Shown here: piece after piece, positions 8,602-16,813 of the stretch
Position numbering within the stretch: the stretch's first letter is position 1
Layout of the letters: each line of letters starts with the position of its first letter
DNA from: Salinisphaera japonica YTM-1
Lineage (GTDB): Bacteria; Pseudomonadota; Gammaproteobacteria; Nevskiales; Salinisphaeraceae
Length of the DNA: 38,966 nt
Assembly: GCF_003788585.1 (NCBI RefSeq)
Contig: NZ_AYKG01000029.1
Location: 1-38,966 of the forward strand
Direction: 5' to 3'
Notes under the pieces: generated by a model
The model's database searches: none
Seen by the model: only the letters and a program-made list of their open reading frames with translations
What the model was told of the DNA's origin: nothing
Program-made: the position numbers and the translations under genes

Positions 8602-9692
8602 GGCGGTCTCTAATCTGAAGTGCAACAGCACGCACGGAGGTTGGAGATGGGCAATCATTATGAGCATCTGGGTGCCGAAGAGCGCGGCACGATTATGGCC
8701 TTGCGCTGCCAAGGGGCAGGCGTTCGTGAGATCGCACGAATATTGATTCGCGCCCCGAGCACGATCCTGCGCGAGTTGCGTCGTAACGGCGATCAGCTTG
8801 GTCGGCGCACGCCCGTCATGGGACGACCGGTGCGCCTGCCCGGTTACGATGCGCGGCATGCCGGTGCGCGCGCACGGCGCCTACGCCGCAAGCGACATGT
8901 CGTGCGCAAGCTGGATCGACACGGCCCGCTCTGGGCCGAGGTCGCACGCCTGTTACAGCTCAAGTGGTCGCCGCAGCAGATCGCGGGCAGACTGAAAAGT
9001 GTGTCGCACGAAACGATCTATACCGCCATCTACGCCATGCCGCGCGGCACGCTGCGTCGGGAATTGACGCGCCTGCTGCGCCAAGGCCGCGCTCGGCGCC
9101 GACCGCGCAGTCGGGGCACCGACCGACGCGGGCAGATGCGCGATCTGCCGAGTATTCATCTGCGCCCGCCGGCCGCAGATGAACGGCTGCTTCCCGGCCA
9201 CTGGGAAGGCGATCTGATCCGAGGCGCTGCCAACCGCAGCCCAGTGGGCCGTGCTGGTCGATCGTCGGACGCTGTTTTTGATGATCGTACGCATGGAAGG
9301 CGCCTCAGCGCAGGCCGCGCTGGCTGGCTTCAGCCAGGCGTTCGCGCCCTTGCCGGTGGAGATGCGCCAGACGCTGACCTATGACCAGGGCAAGGAAATG
9401 GCCTTGCATGCCGAACTGGCCCAGAGCACGGGGCTATCGATCTACTTCGCCGATCCGCACAGCCCGTGGCAGCGCGGCATCTGCGAAAACACCAACGGCT
9501 TGCTGCGCCAGTACCTGCCCAAAGGCAGCGATCTGAGTATCTACTCGCAGCGCGAACTCGATGCGATCGCCTGGGAGATGAATACCCGGCCTCGCGCCAC
9601 CCTGGCGTTTCGCACGCCCGCTGAAGTCTTCTTCGAGTACTGCTTCCAAGCCCCAGACAAGGCGAGTGTTGCACTTGATGCTTGAAACCGCC
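8602..9692 (+). mobile_element. IS30-family insertion sequence
   Basis: The element is bounded by imperfect terminal inverted repeats of about 25 bp. The left end (GGCGGTCTCTAATCTGAAG, continuing to TGCAAC) matches the reverse complement of the right end (GGCGGTTTCAAGCATCAAG, continuing to TGCAAC). It contains one transposase gene, disrupted by a frameshift. It interrupts the larger inverted-repeat element between AACGAAAGTG and GACCAAAGGAAAGG. No clear target duplication can be read by eye. Confidence 0.8.
8647..9685 (+). pseudogene. IS30-family transposase, frameshifted
   Basis: The first frame (ATG at 8647, preceded by GGAGG) encodes the N-terminal helix-turn-helix (GTIMALRCQGAGVREIARIL) and the first catalytic Asp in GHWEGDLI. 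After NRSPVG the frame is lost at about 9248-9250, where one extra C appears to have been inserted. The second frame continues VLVDRRTLFLMIVRM to the family C terminus, with the second Asp in LTYDQGKEM and the Glu in ICENTNGLLRQYLPKG. Joined, the protein would be about 345 residues, a normal IS30 length. A programmed frameshift is not typical of this family and no slippery run is evident, so I call it a pseudogene. Confidence 0.8.
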
Positions 9693-10275
9693 TGACCAAA
9701 GGAAAGGACCCCCTACATATCCGCCCGCTACGCGGGTACGCGCAGCCGCACAGGTTGCCTGGGACACGGCCAGAACTCGCATCGCTTTGGCGATGCTCAG
9801 ACAACTGGCCGCGCTGGCGCGGTGCGCCAGACACCCATGCAACTTACGCGTCTGCGCCGGCTCTGAAGGGACTGCGAATACAGGCGCGGCGCGGTAGGTA
9901 GGGAGTCGTTCCAGGACGCCCGGCAAACGCCGATGGCTTTGGCCCAACTCTCGATCCCAGGCCGCCCGTGCTGTATTCCGTCCGTTGCTGAGGTGACGGA
10001 GACGCGGAGCGGCGGCGGGTGTCCGGCGCACAGAGATGTTTAAGCATCGCGAAAGCGATGTAGGTTTTTGTGCGTCCCGTTGACGTGAGCATCGGAGTGG
10101 ACCGGCGAAGCCGGCGCCGAGGACGGGGTCCTTTGTTTTGGCTACTTTAATTTGGACAAGCGGATAAAAGTGGCTCGCACAGCAGTGCGAAAACGCCCGC
10201 CTAAAGCAGCTCGTGAGCGTTTCGACTCAGAAACTTAGCGCCCCTGCCGGCGCTCAAGCCATTCCCGGAAGCGTT

Positions 10276-10746
10276 CTAACCAGCTTTCCGCCGAATGCCA
10301 ATCTGTCGCCCCGCCTGCGACGGCCAATCCGACCGCTCAACCTGCCCATAAGCATCGGCAGCTCGCGAAACAGCCTCAGGAAACGCGGTCCCACGATGCG
10401 TGGCCGGGTCGATTGCCATGAGCATCTGTTCGCTGGTGGCGGCCAACGTGTCGTCGGCGCGATAGAGCGAGAAGAACAGATGAAAGCGTTTGGCATCGCG
10501 ATCGAGAACGTCGAGCGTGACGCGCAGGGCTTCATCTTCGACGCATTCGGCCAGAAAACAGACGTGCGACTCGAGCGTGAAGGTGGTCACGCCCACGGTG
10601 TCGCGCTCGGCATCGCCCAGGCCGAGCGCGTCCCAGAAGGCATCCACGGCATAGGAGAAGACTCGCGCATATTCGGCGTCGTTCATGTGCTGGTTGTAGT
10701 CGACCCAGGCACTGGCCACGCGGGTGTCGTATATCAGCTGACCCAT
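10276..10746 (-). CDS. cdhB: Betainyl-CoA thioesterase, 4HBT-like (carnitine degradation)
   Basis: The product is a hotdog-fold thioesterase: WVDYNQHMNDAEYARVFSYA carries the Asn/His/Met-Asn/Asp pattern of the 4-hydroxybenzoyl-CoA thioesterase family. In carnitine degradation CdhB hydrolyses betainyl-CoA to glycine betaine and CoA. I assign that role because the gene follows cdhC and cdhA on the same strand. The ATG at 10746 is preceded by AAGGA at suitable spacing and gives MGQLIYDTRV. Unlike the tightly coupled upstream pair, it is separated from cdhA by a 265-bp inverted-repeat element. The assignment of the fold is firm; the substrate comes from context. Confidence 0.8.
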   Translation of the reverse strand: MGQLIYDTRVASAWVDYNQHMNDAEYARVFSYAVDAFWDALGLGDAERDTVGVTTFTLESHVCFLAECVEDEALRVTLDVLDRDAKRFHLFFSLYRADDTLAATSEQMLMAIDPATHRGTAFPEAVSRAADAYGQVERSDWPSQAGRQIGIRRKAG

Positions 10747-10816
10747 ATGGATTGTCCTTGCAGGCAATAAACGGGGATCTCAAATCCCCGGAAAACAGAA
10801 ACGTCTAAGACGCCTA

Positions 10817-11081
10817 GGGGCTGTTGCCGTTTCGTACGAGTCCGCGCCAAGCGCTGTTTTACGGCAAGACGAGGCGTAGCCCACGCCGCGCAGTCATTCT
10901 GCGCCAGTGGGCTAGAACGCTGTATTGCCGCAAAACAGCGCTTGTCCCGAAGGGTTGGGACCAAAATCTGGCCATGCCGCTGGCTCACCTTGATCGTGGC
11001 ACAGCCAGAGCCGCGGCTCGCGCCTTGCCTGGCCAGATTTTGGGCGCCAACGCGGCGCTCGTACGAAACGGCAACAGCCCC
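10817..11081. repeat. Structured terminal-inverted-repeat element, copy 1
   Basis: A 265-bp non-coding element with 24-bp perfect terminal inverted repeats (starting GGGGCTGTTGCC), flanked on both sides by TA. Inside are two long helices: CAAGCGCTGTTTT with AAAACAGCGCTTG, closed by CGGCAA with TTGCCG; and CCAAAATCTGGCC with GGCCAGATTTTGG. The first helix encloses a further hairpin (TAGCCCAC/GTGGGCTA, then GCGCAG/CTGCGC around TCATT). Architecture and short motifs are shared with the copy at 18895. The first 106 bases of the copy at 38861 are nearly identical. Open frames crossing it are not credible genes. It lies between cdhA and cdhB. Confidence 0.85.
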
Positions 11082-12070
11082 TAGATTCGTCCAGCCAAGC
11101 CTTCGGACTCCGGCCAGTAGCGCTCGACCAGGTTCAGCAGATCGGTGAGAAACGCATCGCGACGGTCTTCGAGCTGGGCCACGGTGCGACCGGCCGCCTG
11201 GTGCTCACAGCCGGCGACCACGCGCTCGATCAGCGTATCGGTGAGTTCGGGCGCTTCGAGCTTGGTCCAGGGCAGTTTCAGCGCCGGGCCGAACTGTTCG
11301 AGCATGTGGCGCATGCCTTGTTCGCCGCCGGCCATGTGAAAGGTCAAGAACGTGCCCATGAGCGACCAGCGCAGCCCGGCGCCATAAACCACGGCGGCAT
11401 CGATCTCTTCAGTTGTGGCCACGCCGTCGTTGACCAAGTGTAGGGCTTCGCGCCAGAGCGCTTCCATCAGCCGATCGGCGATATGACCCTCGATTTCGGC
11501 GCGCACCACGAGCGGTTTCATGCCCAGACCGCGATAGTGCGCGCGGGCCTGTTCGATCGTCGCCTCGTCGGTGGCCGTGTTGCCCACGATCTCAACCAAC
11601 GGCAAGAGATAGACCGGGTTGAACGGATGCGCCACCACGATACGCCCCGGTGCACGCGTGGCCTGTTCGGCCAGCTCGCTCGGCTTGATGCCGGAGGTTG
11701 ATGAGCCGATCAGCACGTCTTTAGGCACCAGCGCATCGATCTCGGCCAGCACGTGTTGTTTGAGTGCCGTGCGCTCGGGCACGTTCTCCTGGACCAGATC
11801 GGCACCGGCCAGCGCGTCGGCCAGGTCATCGGTCACGCGCCAAGCGGTGTTATCGGCGGTCGCGGCCAGGCCACGTTTTTCCATCGACGGCCAGGCGATA
11901 TCGATGGCCTGTTTCAGGCGACGCTCGGCGGTGGCCACATCGGTATCGAAGACCGTGACACGGGCGCCGGCGGCCAGTGACCGCACGGCCCAGCCGCAGC
12001 CGATAACGCCGCCGCCGACGATGGCAACGTGTTCGGGCGTGATGACGGATTGATCGGTTTGTGTGTTCAC
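11081..12070 (-). CDS. cdhA: L-carnitine dehydrogenase
   Basis: This NAD-dependent enzyme oxidises L-carnitine to 3-dehydrocarnitine, the first step of the pathway. It has the 3-hydroxyacyl-CoA dehydrogenase fold: a Rossmann motif VAIVGGGVIGCGWAVRS (residues 15-31), FDTDVATAERRL after strand 2, the VQENVPE segment, SSTSGIKPSEL, and the catalytic HPFNPVYLLPLVE. At 329 residues it matches carnitine dehydrogenases. Translation starts at a GTG that overlaps the cdhC stop (GTGA). The TAG stop falls at the right boundary of the inverted-repeat element: the TA of the stop is the element's flanking TA. Confidence 0.88.
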   Translation of the reverse strand: MNTQTDQSVITPEHVAIVGGGVIGCGWAVRSLAAGARVTVFDTDVATAERRLKQAIDIAWPSMEKRGLAATADNTAWRVTDDLADALAGADLVQENVPERTALKQHVLAEIDALVPKDVLIGSSTSGIKPSELAEQATRAPGRIVVAHPFNPVYLLPLVEIVGNTATDEATIEQARAHYRGLGMKPLVVRAEIEGHIADRLMEALWREALHLVNDGVATTEEIDAAVVYGAGLRWSLMGTFLTFHMAGGEQGMRHMLEQFGPALKLPWTKLEAPELTDTLIERVVAGCEHQAAGRTVAQLEDRRDAFLTDLLNLVERYWPESEGLAGRI

Positions 12071-12966
12071 GGGGCACCTCGAAGGCCAAGTGTTTCGCGG
12101 GTGGCTGCCGGGGTGGCGACATCACCGCCCAGCGCCTGAATGATGTCCACGGCCTTGGCCACCAGCTCGGCGTTGTCGGCTTTCACCCCGCGCGAAAGAT
12201 AGAGATTGTCTTCCAGGCCAACGCGGCAATGCCCGCCCGCGATCATCGCCTGGGCGACCATGGGCATCTGCATGCGCCCGATGGCAAAGGCGGCCCAGTG
12301 GGCGTTGACCGGCAGCTTGTCGCGCATGGCCAGCAGGGTGGCCGGATCGGCCTCGGCGCCCCAGGGAATGCCCAGGCACAGCTGGAACAACGGATCACCG
12401 GCGATCAGCCCTTCGTCGATGAGCTGGCGGGCGAACCAGACATGGCCCAGGTCGAAGCATTCCAGCTCGGGCTTGACGCCGGCATCACGCACGAGGGCTG
12501 CGTGCTCGCGCAGCCAGTCGGCGGTGTTCAGATACACCGCGTTGCCGAAGTTCAGGGAGCCACAGTCCAGCGTGCAGATTTCGGGCAATAGTTCGCCGAT
12601 CGGTGCGTGGCGCTCGGAGGGTGTTTGCAGGTCAGAGCCGGCCGCGGCCCGAATCTGGCGATCGTCGTCGGCGGTGCCGATCAGTTCCGGGATCAGGTCC
12701 CCGCCGCCGCCGGCGGTGAAGTTGAGCACGATATCGGTATCCGAATCGCGTACGCGGTCGACGATTTCGGCGAAATAGGCGGTGTCGTGGCGATGCGCGC
12801 CGGTTTCCGGATCGCGGACATGCACGTGGGCGATCGAGGCGCCGGCGCGGGCTGCGGCCACACAGTCGTCGGCGATGGCACGCGGGGTAACCGGCACGTT
12901 GGGGTTCTTGGGCGGGGTATCACCGGCGCCGGTAACGGCACAGGTTAGAATGATGTCTGTATTCAC
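12067..12966 (-). CDS. cdhC: 3-dehydrocarnitine:acetyl-CoA trimethylamine transferase (BKACE family)
   Basis: BKACE (DUF849) enzymes are zinc-dependent and cleave beta-keto acids with acetyl-CoA. Here the neighbours point to 3-dehydrocarnitine, giving acetoacetate and betainyl-CoA. The sequence opens DIILTCAVTGAGDTPPKNPNVPVTP, has the metal-binding HVHVRDPETG near residues 46-55, NFTAGGGGD, and SLNFGNAVYLNT, all typical of the family. Length is 299. The GTG start at 12966 is the only one giving the standard N terminus. It is first in the operon, is coupled to cdhA by a 4-bp overlap, and is divergent from the AbrB-type gene. No CdhR-like activator is adjacent. Confidence 0.87.
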   Translation of the reverse strand: MNTDIILTCAVTGAGDTPPKNPNVPVTPRAIADDCVAAARAGASIAHVHVRDPETGAHRHDTAYFAEIVDRVRDSDTDIVLNFTAGGGGDLIPELIGTADDDRQIRAAAGSDLQTPSERHAPIGELLPEICTLDCGSLNFGNAVYLNTADWLREHAALVRDAGVKPELECFDLGHVWFARQLIDEGLIAGDPLFQLCLGIPWGAEADPATLLAMRDKLPVNAHWAAFAIGRMQMPMVAQAMIAGGHCRVGLEDNLYLSRGVKADNAELVAKAVDIIQALGGDVATPAATRETLGLRGAP

Positions 12967-13085
12967 GGCTTTGACGATGGATCGGTGAAAAACGAAGTAT
13001 GCCGCGTGCCTGTCATGATGTTTGACCGGATGCGCTGTTTGTTTGATCTGGCGCGACGTTTTTATCGGCTGGTGAGCGAGTGTTC

Positions 13086-14165
13086 ATGAGGCCAAGTGTC
13101 CGCACCGTCGGGGCCTTCGTTGTCTTCGTTATCGTATCGGCCGCGGCGGGCCTTGGTATTTCAGCGGCGGGCCTGCCGGCGGGGTTCCTGCTCGGGCCGA
13201 TGATCGTGGCGGTGGCCTTCGCGCTGGCCGGCACGCCACTTTCGGTGCCGCCCGGCATGTTCCAGCTGGCCCAGGTCGTGATCGGGCTGATGATCGCGCG
13301 CAGCATCACCACCGATCTGCTGGGCGAGATCGCGCTGGAATGGCCGGTGTTCGCCGCCGGCGTGCTGTCGGTGATTGGGGTGAGCTTCGCGCTGGGCTGG
13401 TGGTTGGCCGCGCGTCAGATTCTGCCCGGGCCCACGGCGATCTGGGGCACGTCACCCGGTGCCGCCGTGGCTATGACGCTGATGTCCCAGGCCTACGGCG
13501 CCGATGAGCGCCTGGTCGCCTTCATGCAGTATCTACGCGTGGTGCTGGTCGTGTCCTCGGCGTCATTGGTGGCGGCTTGGGTGGGCGTGCCGGCACAGGA
13601 AAGCTCGATGTTCGCGCATTGGTTCGTGGCCCTGGATACGACGGCGCTGGCGCTTACGATCGGTCTGGGGCTGGCCTGTTGGCTAGTCGCGCGTTGGTGG
13701 CGGTTTCCAGCCGGTGCGCTGATCGTTGCCCTGGTGGCGGGGGCCGTTGCGCAGGATATCGGCGGGCTGACGCTCACGTTGCCGGCATCAATATTCGCGA
13801 TTAGCTTCATGGTCGTGGGCTGGGGCATTGGGCTGCGTTTCACGCGCGAGACAGTGCGCTATGCCATCAAGGCATTGCCGGCGGTGCTGGCATCGATCGT
13901 GTTGTTGATTGTGGTCTGTGCCGGCATTGCCGGCCTGCTCGTGGTGTTTGCCGATGTCGATCCGTTGACGGCATTCCTGGCGACGAGCCCCGGCGGGGCC
14001 GATACGGTGGGCATCATCGCCAGTACAACGCATGTCGATGTGGCGTATGTCATGGCCATGCAGCTGGCCCGTTTTCTGGCGGTCACACTCATCGGGCCGC
14101 CACTTGCGCGCTGGCTCACGCATCGCGCCGGGTTCGAGCCGGTCACAAGCGCGCCTCGACGGTAA
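13086..14165 (+). CDS. AbrB-family integral membrane protein (putative transporter or regulator)
   Basis: The 359-residue product is almost entirely hydrophobic, with about ten predicted membrane helices. It has two related halves with GxxLGPMI-type motifs (GLPAGFLLGPMIVA near the start; PAGALIVALVAGAVAQDIGG in the middle) and the SPGGADTVGIIA segment that marks the AbrB/YdcZ-like family often annotated as ammonia monooxygenase. That name is not supported by mechanism. Substrate is unknown. It is divergent from cdhC across a 113-bp gap and upstream of choline sulfatase, so a role in moving small solutes is possible but unproven. A GTG at 13080 would add two residues. Confidence 0.75.
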   Translation: MRPSVRTVGAFVVFVIVSAAAGLGISAAGLPAGFLLGPMIVAVAFALAGTPLSVPPGMFQLAQVVIGLMIARSITTDLLGEIALEWPVFAAGVLSVIGVSFALGWWLAARQILPGPTAIWGTSPGAAVAMTLMSQAYGADERLVAFMQYLRVVLVVSSASLVAAWVGVPAQESSMFAHWFVALDTTALALTIGLGLACWLVARWWRFPAGALIVALVAGAVAQDIGGLTLTLPASIFAISFMVVGWGIGLRFTRETVRYAIKALPAVLASIVLLIVVCAGIAGLLVVFADVDPLTAFLATSPGGADTVGIIASTTHVDVAYVMAMQLARFLAVTLIGPPLARWLTHRAGFEPVTSAPRR

Positions 14166-14245
14166 TCTGAATCATCGCGGCTTGTCGCGGGCGGGGTGGC
14201 ACACGCATGATTCGCGCTCGTTAACCCAACTCGTGGACCGACGTC

Positions 14246-15763
14246 ATGGCCGACAAACCCAATGTGCTGGTGCTGATGGCTGACCAGCTCAACGGCACGC
14301 TGTTCGAGAACGGCCCGGCAGATTTTCTGCATGCGCCGAACCTGAAAAAACTCGCCAAGCGCGCGGTGAACTTCAACAACGCCTATACGCCTAGCTATCT
14401 CTGTGCGCCGGGGCGGGCGGCCTTCATGTCCGGCCAGCTGCCCAGTCGCACGGGTGTGTACGACAACGCCGCGGAGTTCCAGTCCTCGATCCCGACCTGG
14501 GCTCATCATCTACGCCGCGCCGGCTATGAAACCTGTCTGTCGGGCAAGATGCATTTCGTTGGCCCCGACCAGCTGCACGGCTTCGAGTCGCGGCTGACGA
14601 CAGATGTCTATCCGGCCGATTTCGGCTGGACGCCGGATTATCGCAAGCCCGGTGAGCGTATCGACTGGTGGTATCACAACCTGGGCTCGGTCACCGGGGC
14701 CGGCGTGGCTGAAATTTCCAACCAGATGGAATACGACGACGACGTGGCCTTCCAGGCCGAGCAGAAACTCTTCGATCTGTCGCGCGGCCACGACGAACGG
14801 CCCTGGGCGTTGTGTGTGAGTTTCACTCACCCGCACGACCCATACGTGGCCCGTCGCAAGTTCTGGGATCTGTACAACGACTGTGACCAGCTCGAGCCCA
14901 CGCAGGGCGCAGTGGCCTTTGATGATCTGGACCCGCACAGCCAGCGCGTGTTCGAGGCCAACGACTACACCAAGTTCGATATCCAGCCCCAGGACGTGCG
15001 TAACGCCCGCCAGGGCTATTTCGCCAACATCTCTTATGTCGACGACAAGATCGGCGGCATTCTGGATGTGCTGGACCGTACGCGCATGGCCGACAACACG
15101 ATCATCGTGGTCTGCTCTGACCACGGCGACATGATTGGCGAGAAGGGCCTGTGGTTCAAGATGAGCCCGTACGAGGGCAGCTCGCGCGTGCCCTTGATGC
15201 TCGCAGCGCCCGGTCTGTCGCAGGCCAATGTCGATGCGCCGGTGTCCACCATCGATATCAACGCCACGCTGGCCGATATCGTGGGTATCGACCTGGCCGA
15301 TATCGAACCCTGGACCGACGGTCAGTCGCTGGTGCCGCTGGCCAAGGGCGAGACCCGCGATGCCCCGGTTTACATGGAATACGCCGCTGAGGGCACGTAT
15401 GCGCCGTTGGTGACCATCCGCGAGGGCAAGTACAAGTTCAACCACTGCGAGATCGATCCGCCGCAGCTGTTTGATCTGGAAGCCGATCCGGGCGAGACCA
15501 CCAACCTGGCGGGCGACTCCGCGTACGCCGAGGTGCTGGCTCAGTATCAGGCCAAAGTGCGCAATCGTTGGGATATGGACGGCTTCGACGCCGACGTGCG
15601 CGAGTCCCAGGCGCGGCGCTTGATCGTTTATGAAGCCCTGCGCAACGGCCATTACTACCCGTGGGATCACCAGCCGTTGCAGGATGCGTCCCAGCGCTAC
15701 ATGCGTAACCACATGGACCTCAACGAGGTCGAGGAAGCCCAGCGCTTCCCCCGCGGCGAGTAA
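14246..15763 (+). CDS. betC: Choline-sulfatase
   Basis: BetC hydrolyses choline-O-sulfate to choline and sulfate; choline can then be oxidised to glycine betaine. The formylglycine-forming motif CxPxR appears as C53-A-P-G-R in NAYTPSYLCAPGRAAFMSG. The metal-binding start NVLVLMADQLNG, the active-site SGKMHFVGPDQLHGFE and the C-terminal ARRLIVYEALRNGHYYPWDH segment are characteristic of choline sulfatases rather than arylsulfatases. Length 505 is normal. No betA, betB or betI lies in the window. With the carnitine operon next door, it suggests a locus gathering sources of glycine betaine. Confidence 0.92.
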   Translation: MADKPNVLVLMADQLNGTLFENGPADFLHAPNLKKLAKRAVNFNNAYTPSYLCAPGRAAFMSGQLPSRTGVYDNAAEFQSSIPTWAHHLRRAGYETCLSGKMHFVGPDQLHGFESRLTTDVYPADFGWTPDYRKPGERIDWWYHNLGSVTGAGVAEISNQMEYDDDVAFQAEQKLFDLSRGHDERPWALCVSFTHPHDPYVARRKFWDLYNDCDQLEPTQGAVAFDDLDPHSQRVFEANDYTKFDIQPQDVRNARQGYFANISYVDDKIGGILDVLDRTRMADNTIIVVCSDHGDMIGEKGLWFKMSPYEGSSRVPLMLAAPGLSQANVDAPVSTIDINATLADIVGIDLADIEPWTDGQSLVPLAKGETRDAPVYMEYAAEGTYAPLVTIREGKYKFNHCEIDPPQLFDLEADPGETTNLAGDSAYAEVLAQYQAKVRNRWDMDGFDADVRESQARRLIVYEALRNGHYYPWDHQPLQDASQRYMRNHMDLNEVEEAQRFPRGE

Positions 15764-15783
15764 CGGCGCGGCATGAGCCAACG

Positions 15784-15811
15784 AGCCGGCGGGGTCCTCG
15801 CCGGCTTTTTT
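15784..15811 (+). terminator. Intrinsic terminator after choline sulfatase
   Basis: AGCCGGCG pairs with CGCCGGCT and is followed by six T, 20 bp past the betC stop. Confidence 0.85.
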
Positions 15812-15825
15812 GTGCCCGTCACCAG

Positions 15826-15852
15826 AGACGAAATGGCTTAGACTTCGTTTCG
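15826..15852 (+). promoter_or_regulatory. Possible promoter and operator of the dgo genes
   Basis: ACGAAA and TTTCGT form an inverted repeat around a TAGACT -10-like box (15839-15844) directly upstream of the dgoK ATG at 15854. If this is the promoter, the transcript has almost no 5' leader. No adjacent regulator gene is present. Confidence 0.3.
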
Positions 15853-15853
15853 T

Positions 15854-16813
15854 ATGACAGATAATCACACATCGCCGGCGGCCCTGATCGCCGTGGACTG
15901 GGGCACCTCGTCACTGCGTGCCTGGTTGCTCGATGCCGACGGCCAGGTGCTGGACGCGCGCCGCAGTGATCAAGGCCTCATGCAGGTGGCAAACAGCGAT
16001 TTTGCAGGCACGTATCACGCCTTGGTGCACGACTGGGTCAGGGCCCACGGCCGATGTCCGGCGATCGCCTGCGGCATGATCGGCAGCCAGGGCGGCTGGC
16101 ACGAGGTGCCTTATATCGAAACACCGGCTGCCCCGGCCTCGCTGGCCGAGCGGTTGGCGGTCATCGATACCGAGGCCGGTGCGTTTCATATTGTGCCCGG
16201 CGTGATGCAGGCTCCGGCCGCGGGGCGGCTTGCCGACGTCATGCGCGGTGAAGAAACCCAGAGTCTCGGCGCGCTGGCGCTGGATCCAACGCTTGCCGCC
16301 TCGGCCCGGCTCATCACGCCCGGCACGCACAGCAAATGGATTACGGTCGAAGACGGTCGTCTTGGCACGTTCGCCACTTATATGACCGGTGAGCTGTACG
16401 CGCTGCTTACCGCCCACTCGATTCTCGGCCGCCCGGCACAGGCATGCGCGGAGACGCCCGACCCGGCGGCCTTCGATCTGGGTGTGGCCACAGCGCGCGA
16501 TACGGGTGAGACCGGCGGCATGCGCGCCTTGTTCTCCGCGCGTAGCCGGTGGCTGGCCGGTGAATTGTCGGCCGCCGATACCACGGCGTATCTGTCCGGG
16601 CTTTTGATCGGCGAGGAATTGCGCAGCGCGCTGGGCCACGATGATCACAAGATACCGATCTGTCTCATCGGTGATGCCGATCTATGCGCACGCTACCAGC
16701 GCGCGCTGGGGCATTTCGATCGCGCGCCCGCACGAATCATCGAAGATGCTGCCCGCCACGGTCTATGGCGGATCGCGGAACAGGCCGGTCTTCTGGCCAA
16801 GGAACAGCTATGA
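15854..16813 (+). CDS. dgoK: 2-dehydro-3-deoxygalactonokinase
   Basis: DgoK phosphorylates 2-keto-3-deoxygalactonate with ATP to the 6-phosphate. The sequence begins with the phosphate-binding strand IAVDWGTSSLRAWLLDADG and has the family motifs GMIGSQGGWHEVPYI, VPGVMQ and LITPGTHSKWI, then SGLLIGEELRSAL. Length is 319, slightly longer than the E. coli enzyme (292). It overlaps dgoA by 4 bp (ATGA), so the two are co-translated. It works in the De Ley-Doudoroff route between DgoD (17742) and DgoA. Confidence 0.93.
   Translation: MTDNHTSPAALIAVDWGTSSLRAWLLDADGQVLDARRSDQGLMQVANSDFAGTYHALVHDWVRAHGRCPAIACGMIGSQGGWHEVPYIETPAAPASLAERLAVIDTEAGAFHIVPGVMQAPAAGRLADVMRGEETQSLGALALDPTLAASARLITPGTHSKWITVEDGRLGTFATYMTGELYALLTAHSILGRPAQACAETPDPAAFDLGVATARDTGETGGMRALFSARSRWLAGELSAADTTAYLSGLLIGEELRSALGHDDHKIPICLIGDADLCARYQRALGHFDRAPARIIEDAARHGLWRIAEQAGLLAKEQL

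Larger units (their letters stand above)
8496..10246. repeat. Non-coding element with long terminal inverted repeats, split by an IS30 element
   Basis: The left end (from CAGGGCGCT at 8496) and the reverse complement of the right end (to AGCGCCCCTG at 10246) align for about 130 bp. Shared blocks include AACGCT, CGAG, TTTCGC, GCGAG.CACTTT, GCTTGTCCAAA, AAAGT and CCAAA..AAAGGACCCC. With the IS30 copy (about 8602-9692) removed, the element is about 660 bp. Its interior (9694-10130) has no convincing gene. It holds several short hairpins with complementary 5-6-nt arms, such as CCCGCTACGCGGG, CATCGCTTTGGCGATG and CCGGCGAAGCCGG. Similar CTTTxxTTTGxTTGxCCAAA inverted ends are known to me as dispersed repeats in other proteobacteria, without a well-described function. 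Confidence 0.65.

Noticed and set aside
8620-8646. An upstream extension of the IS30 transposase to 8620
   Set aside because: The ATG at 8647 has GGAGG at good spacing and gives the usual family start; the extension overlaps the terminal repeat.
9682-10092. Short open frames in the interior of the long inverted-repeat element
   Set aside because: They coincide with hairpin-rich sequence and show no protein pattern or ribosome binding site.
10824-11084. An 86-codon open frame across element copy 1
   Set aside because: It lies entirely in paired repeat arms, has no recognisable protein pattern, and the corresponding frame is not kept in the copy at 18895.
14510-15868. A 452-codon open frame on the minus strand
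   Set aside because: It is antisense to choline sulfatase and has no family signature.
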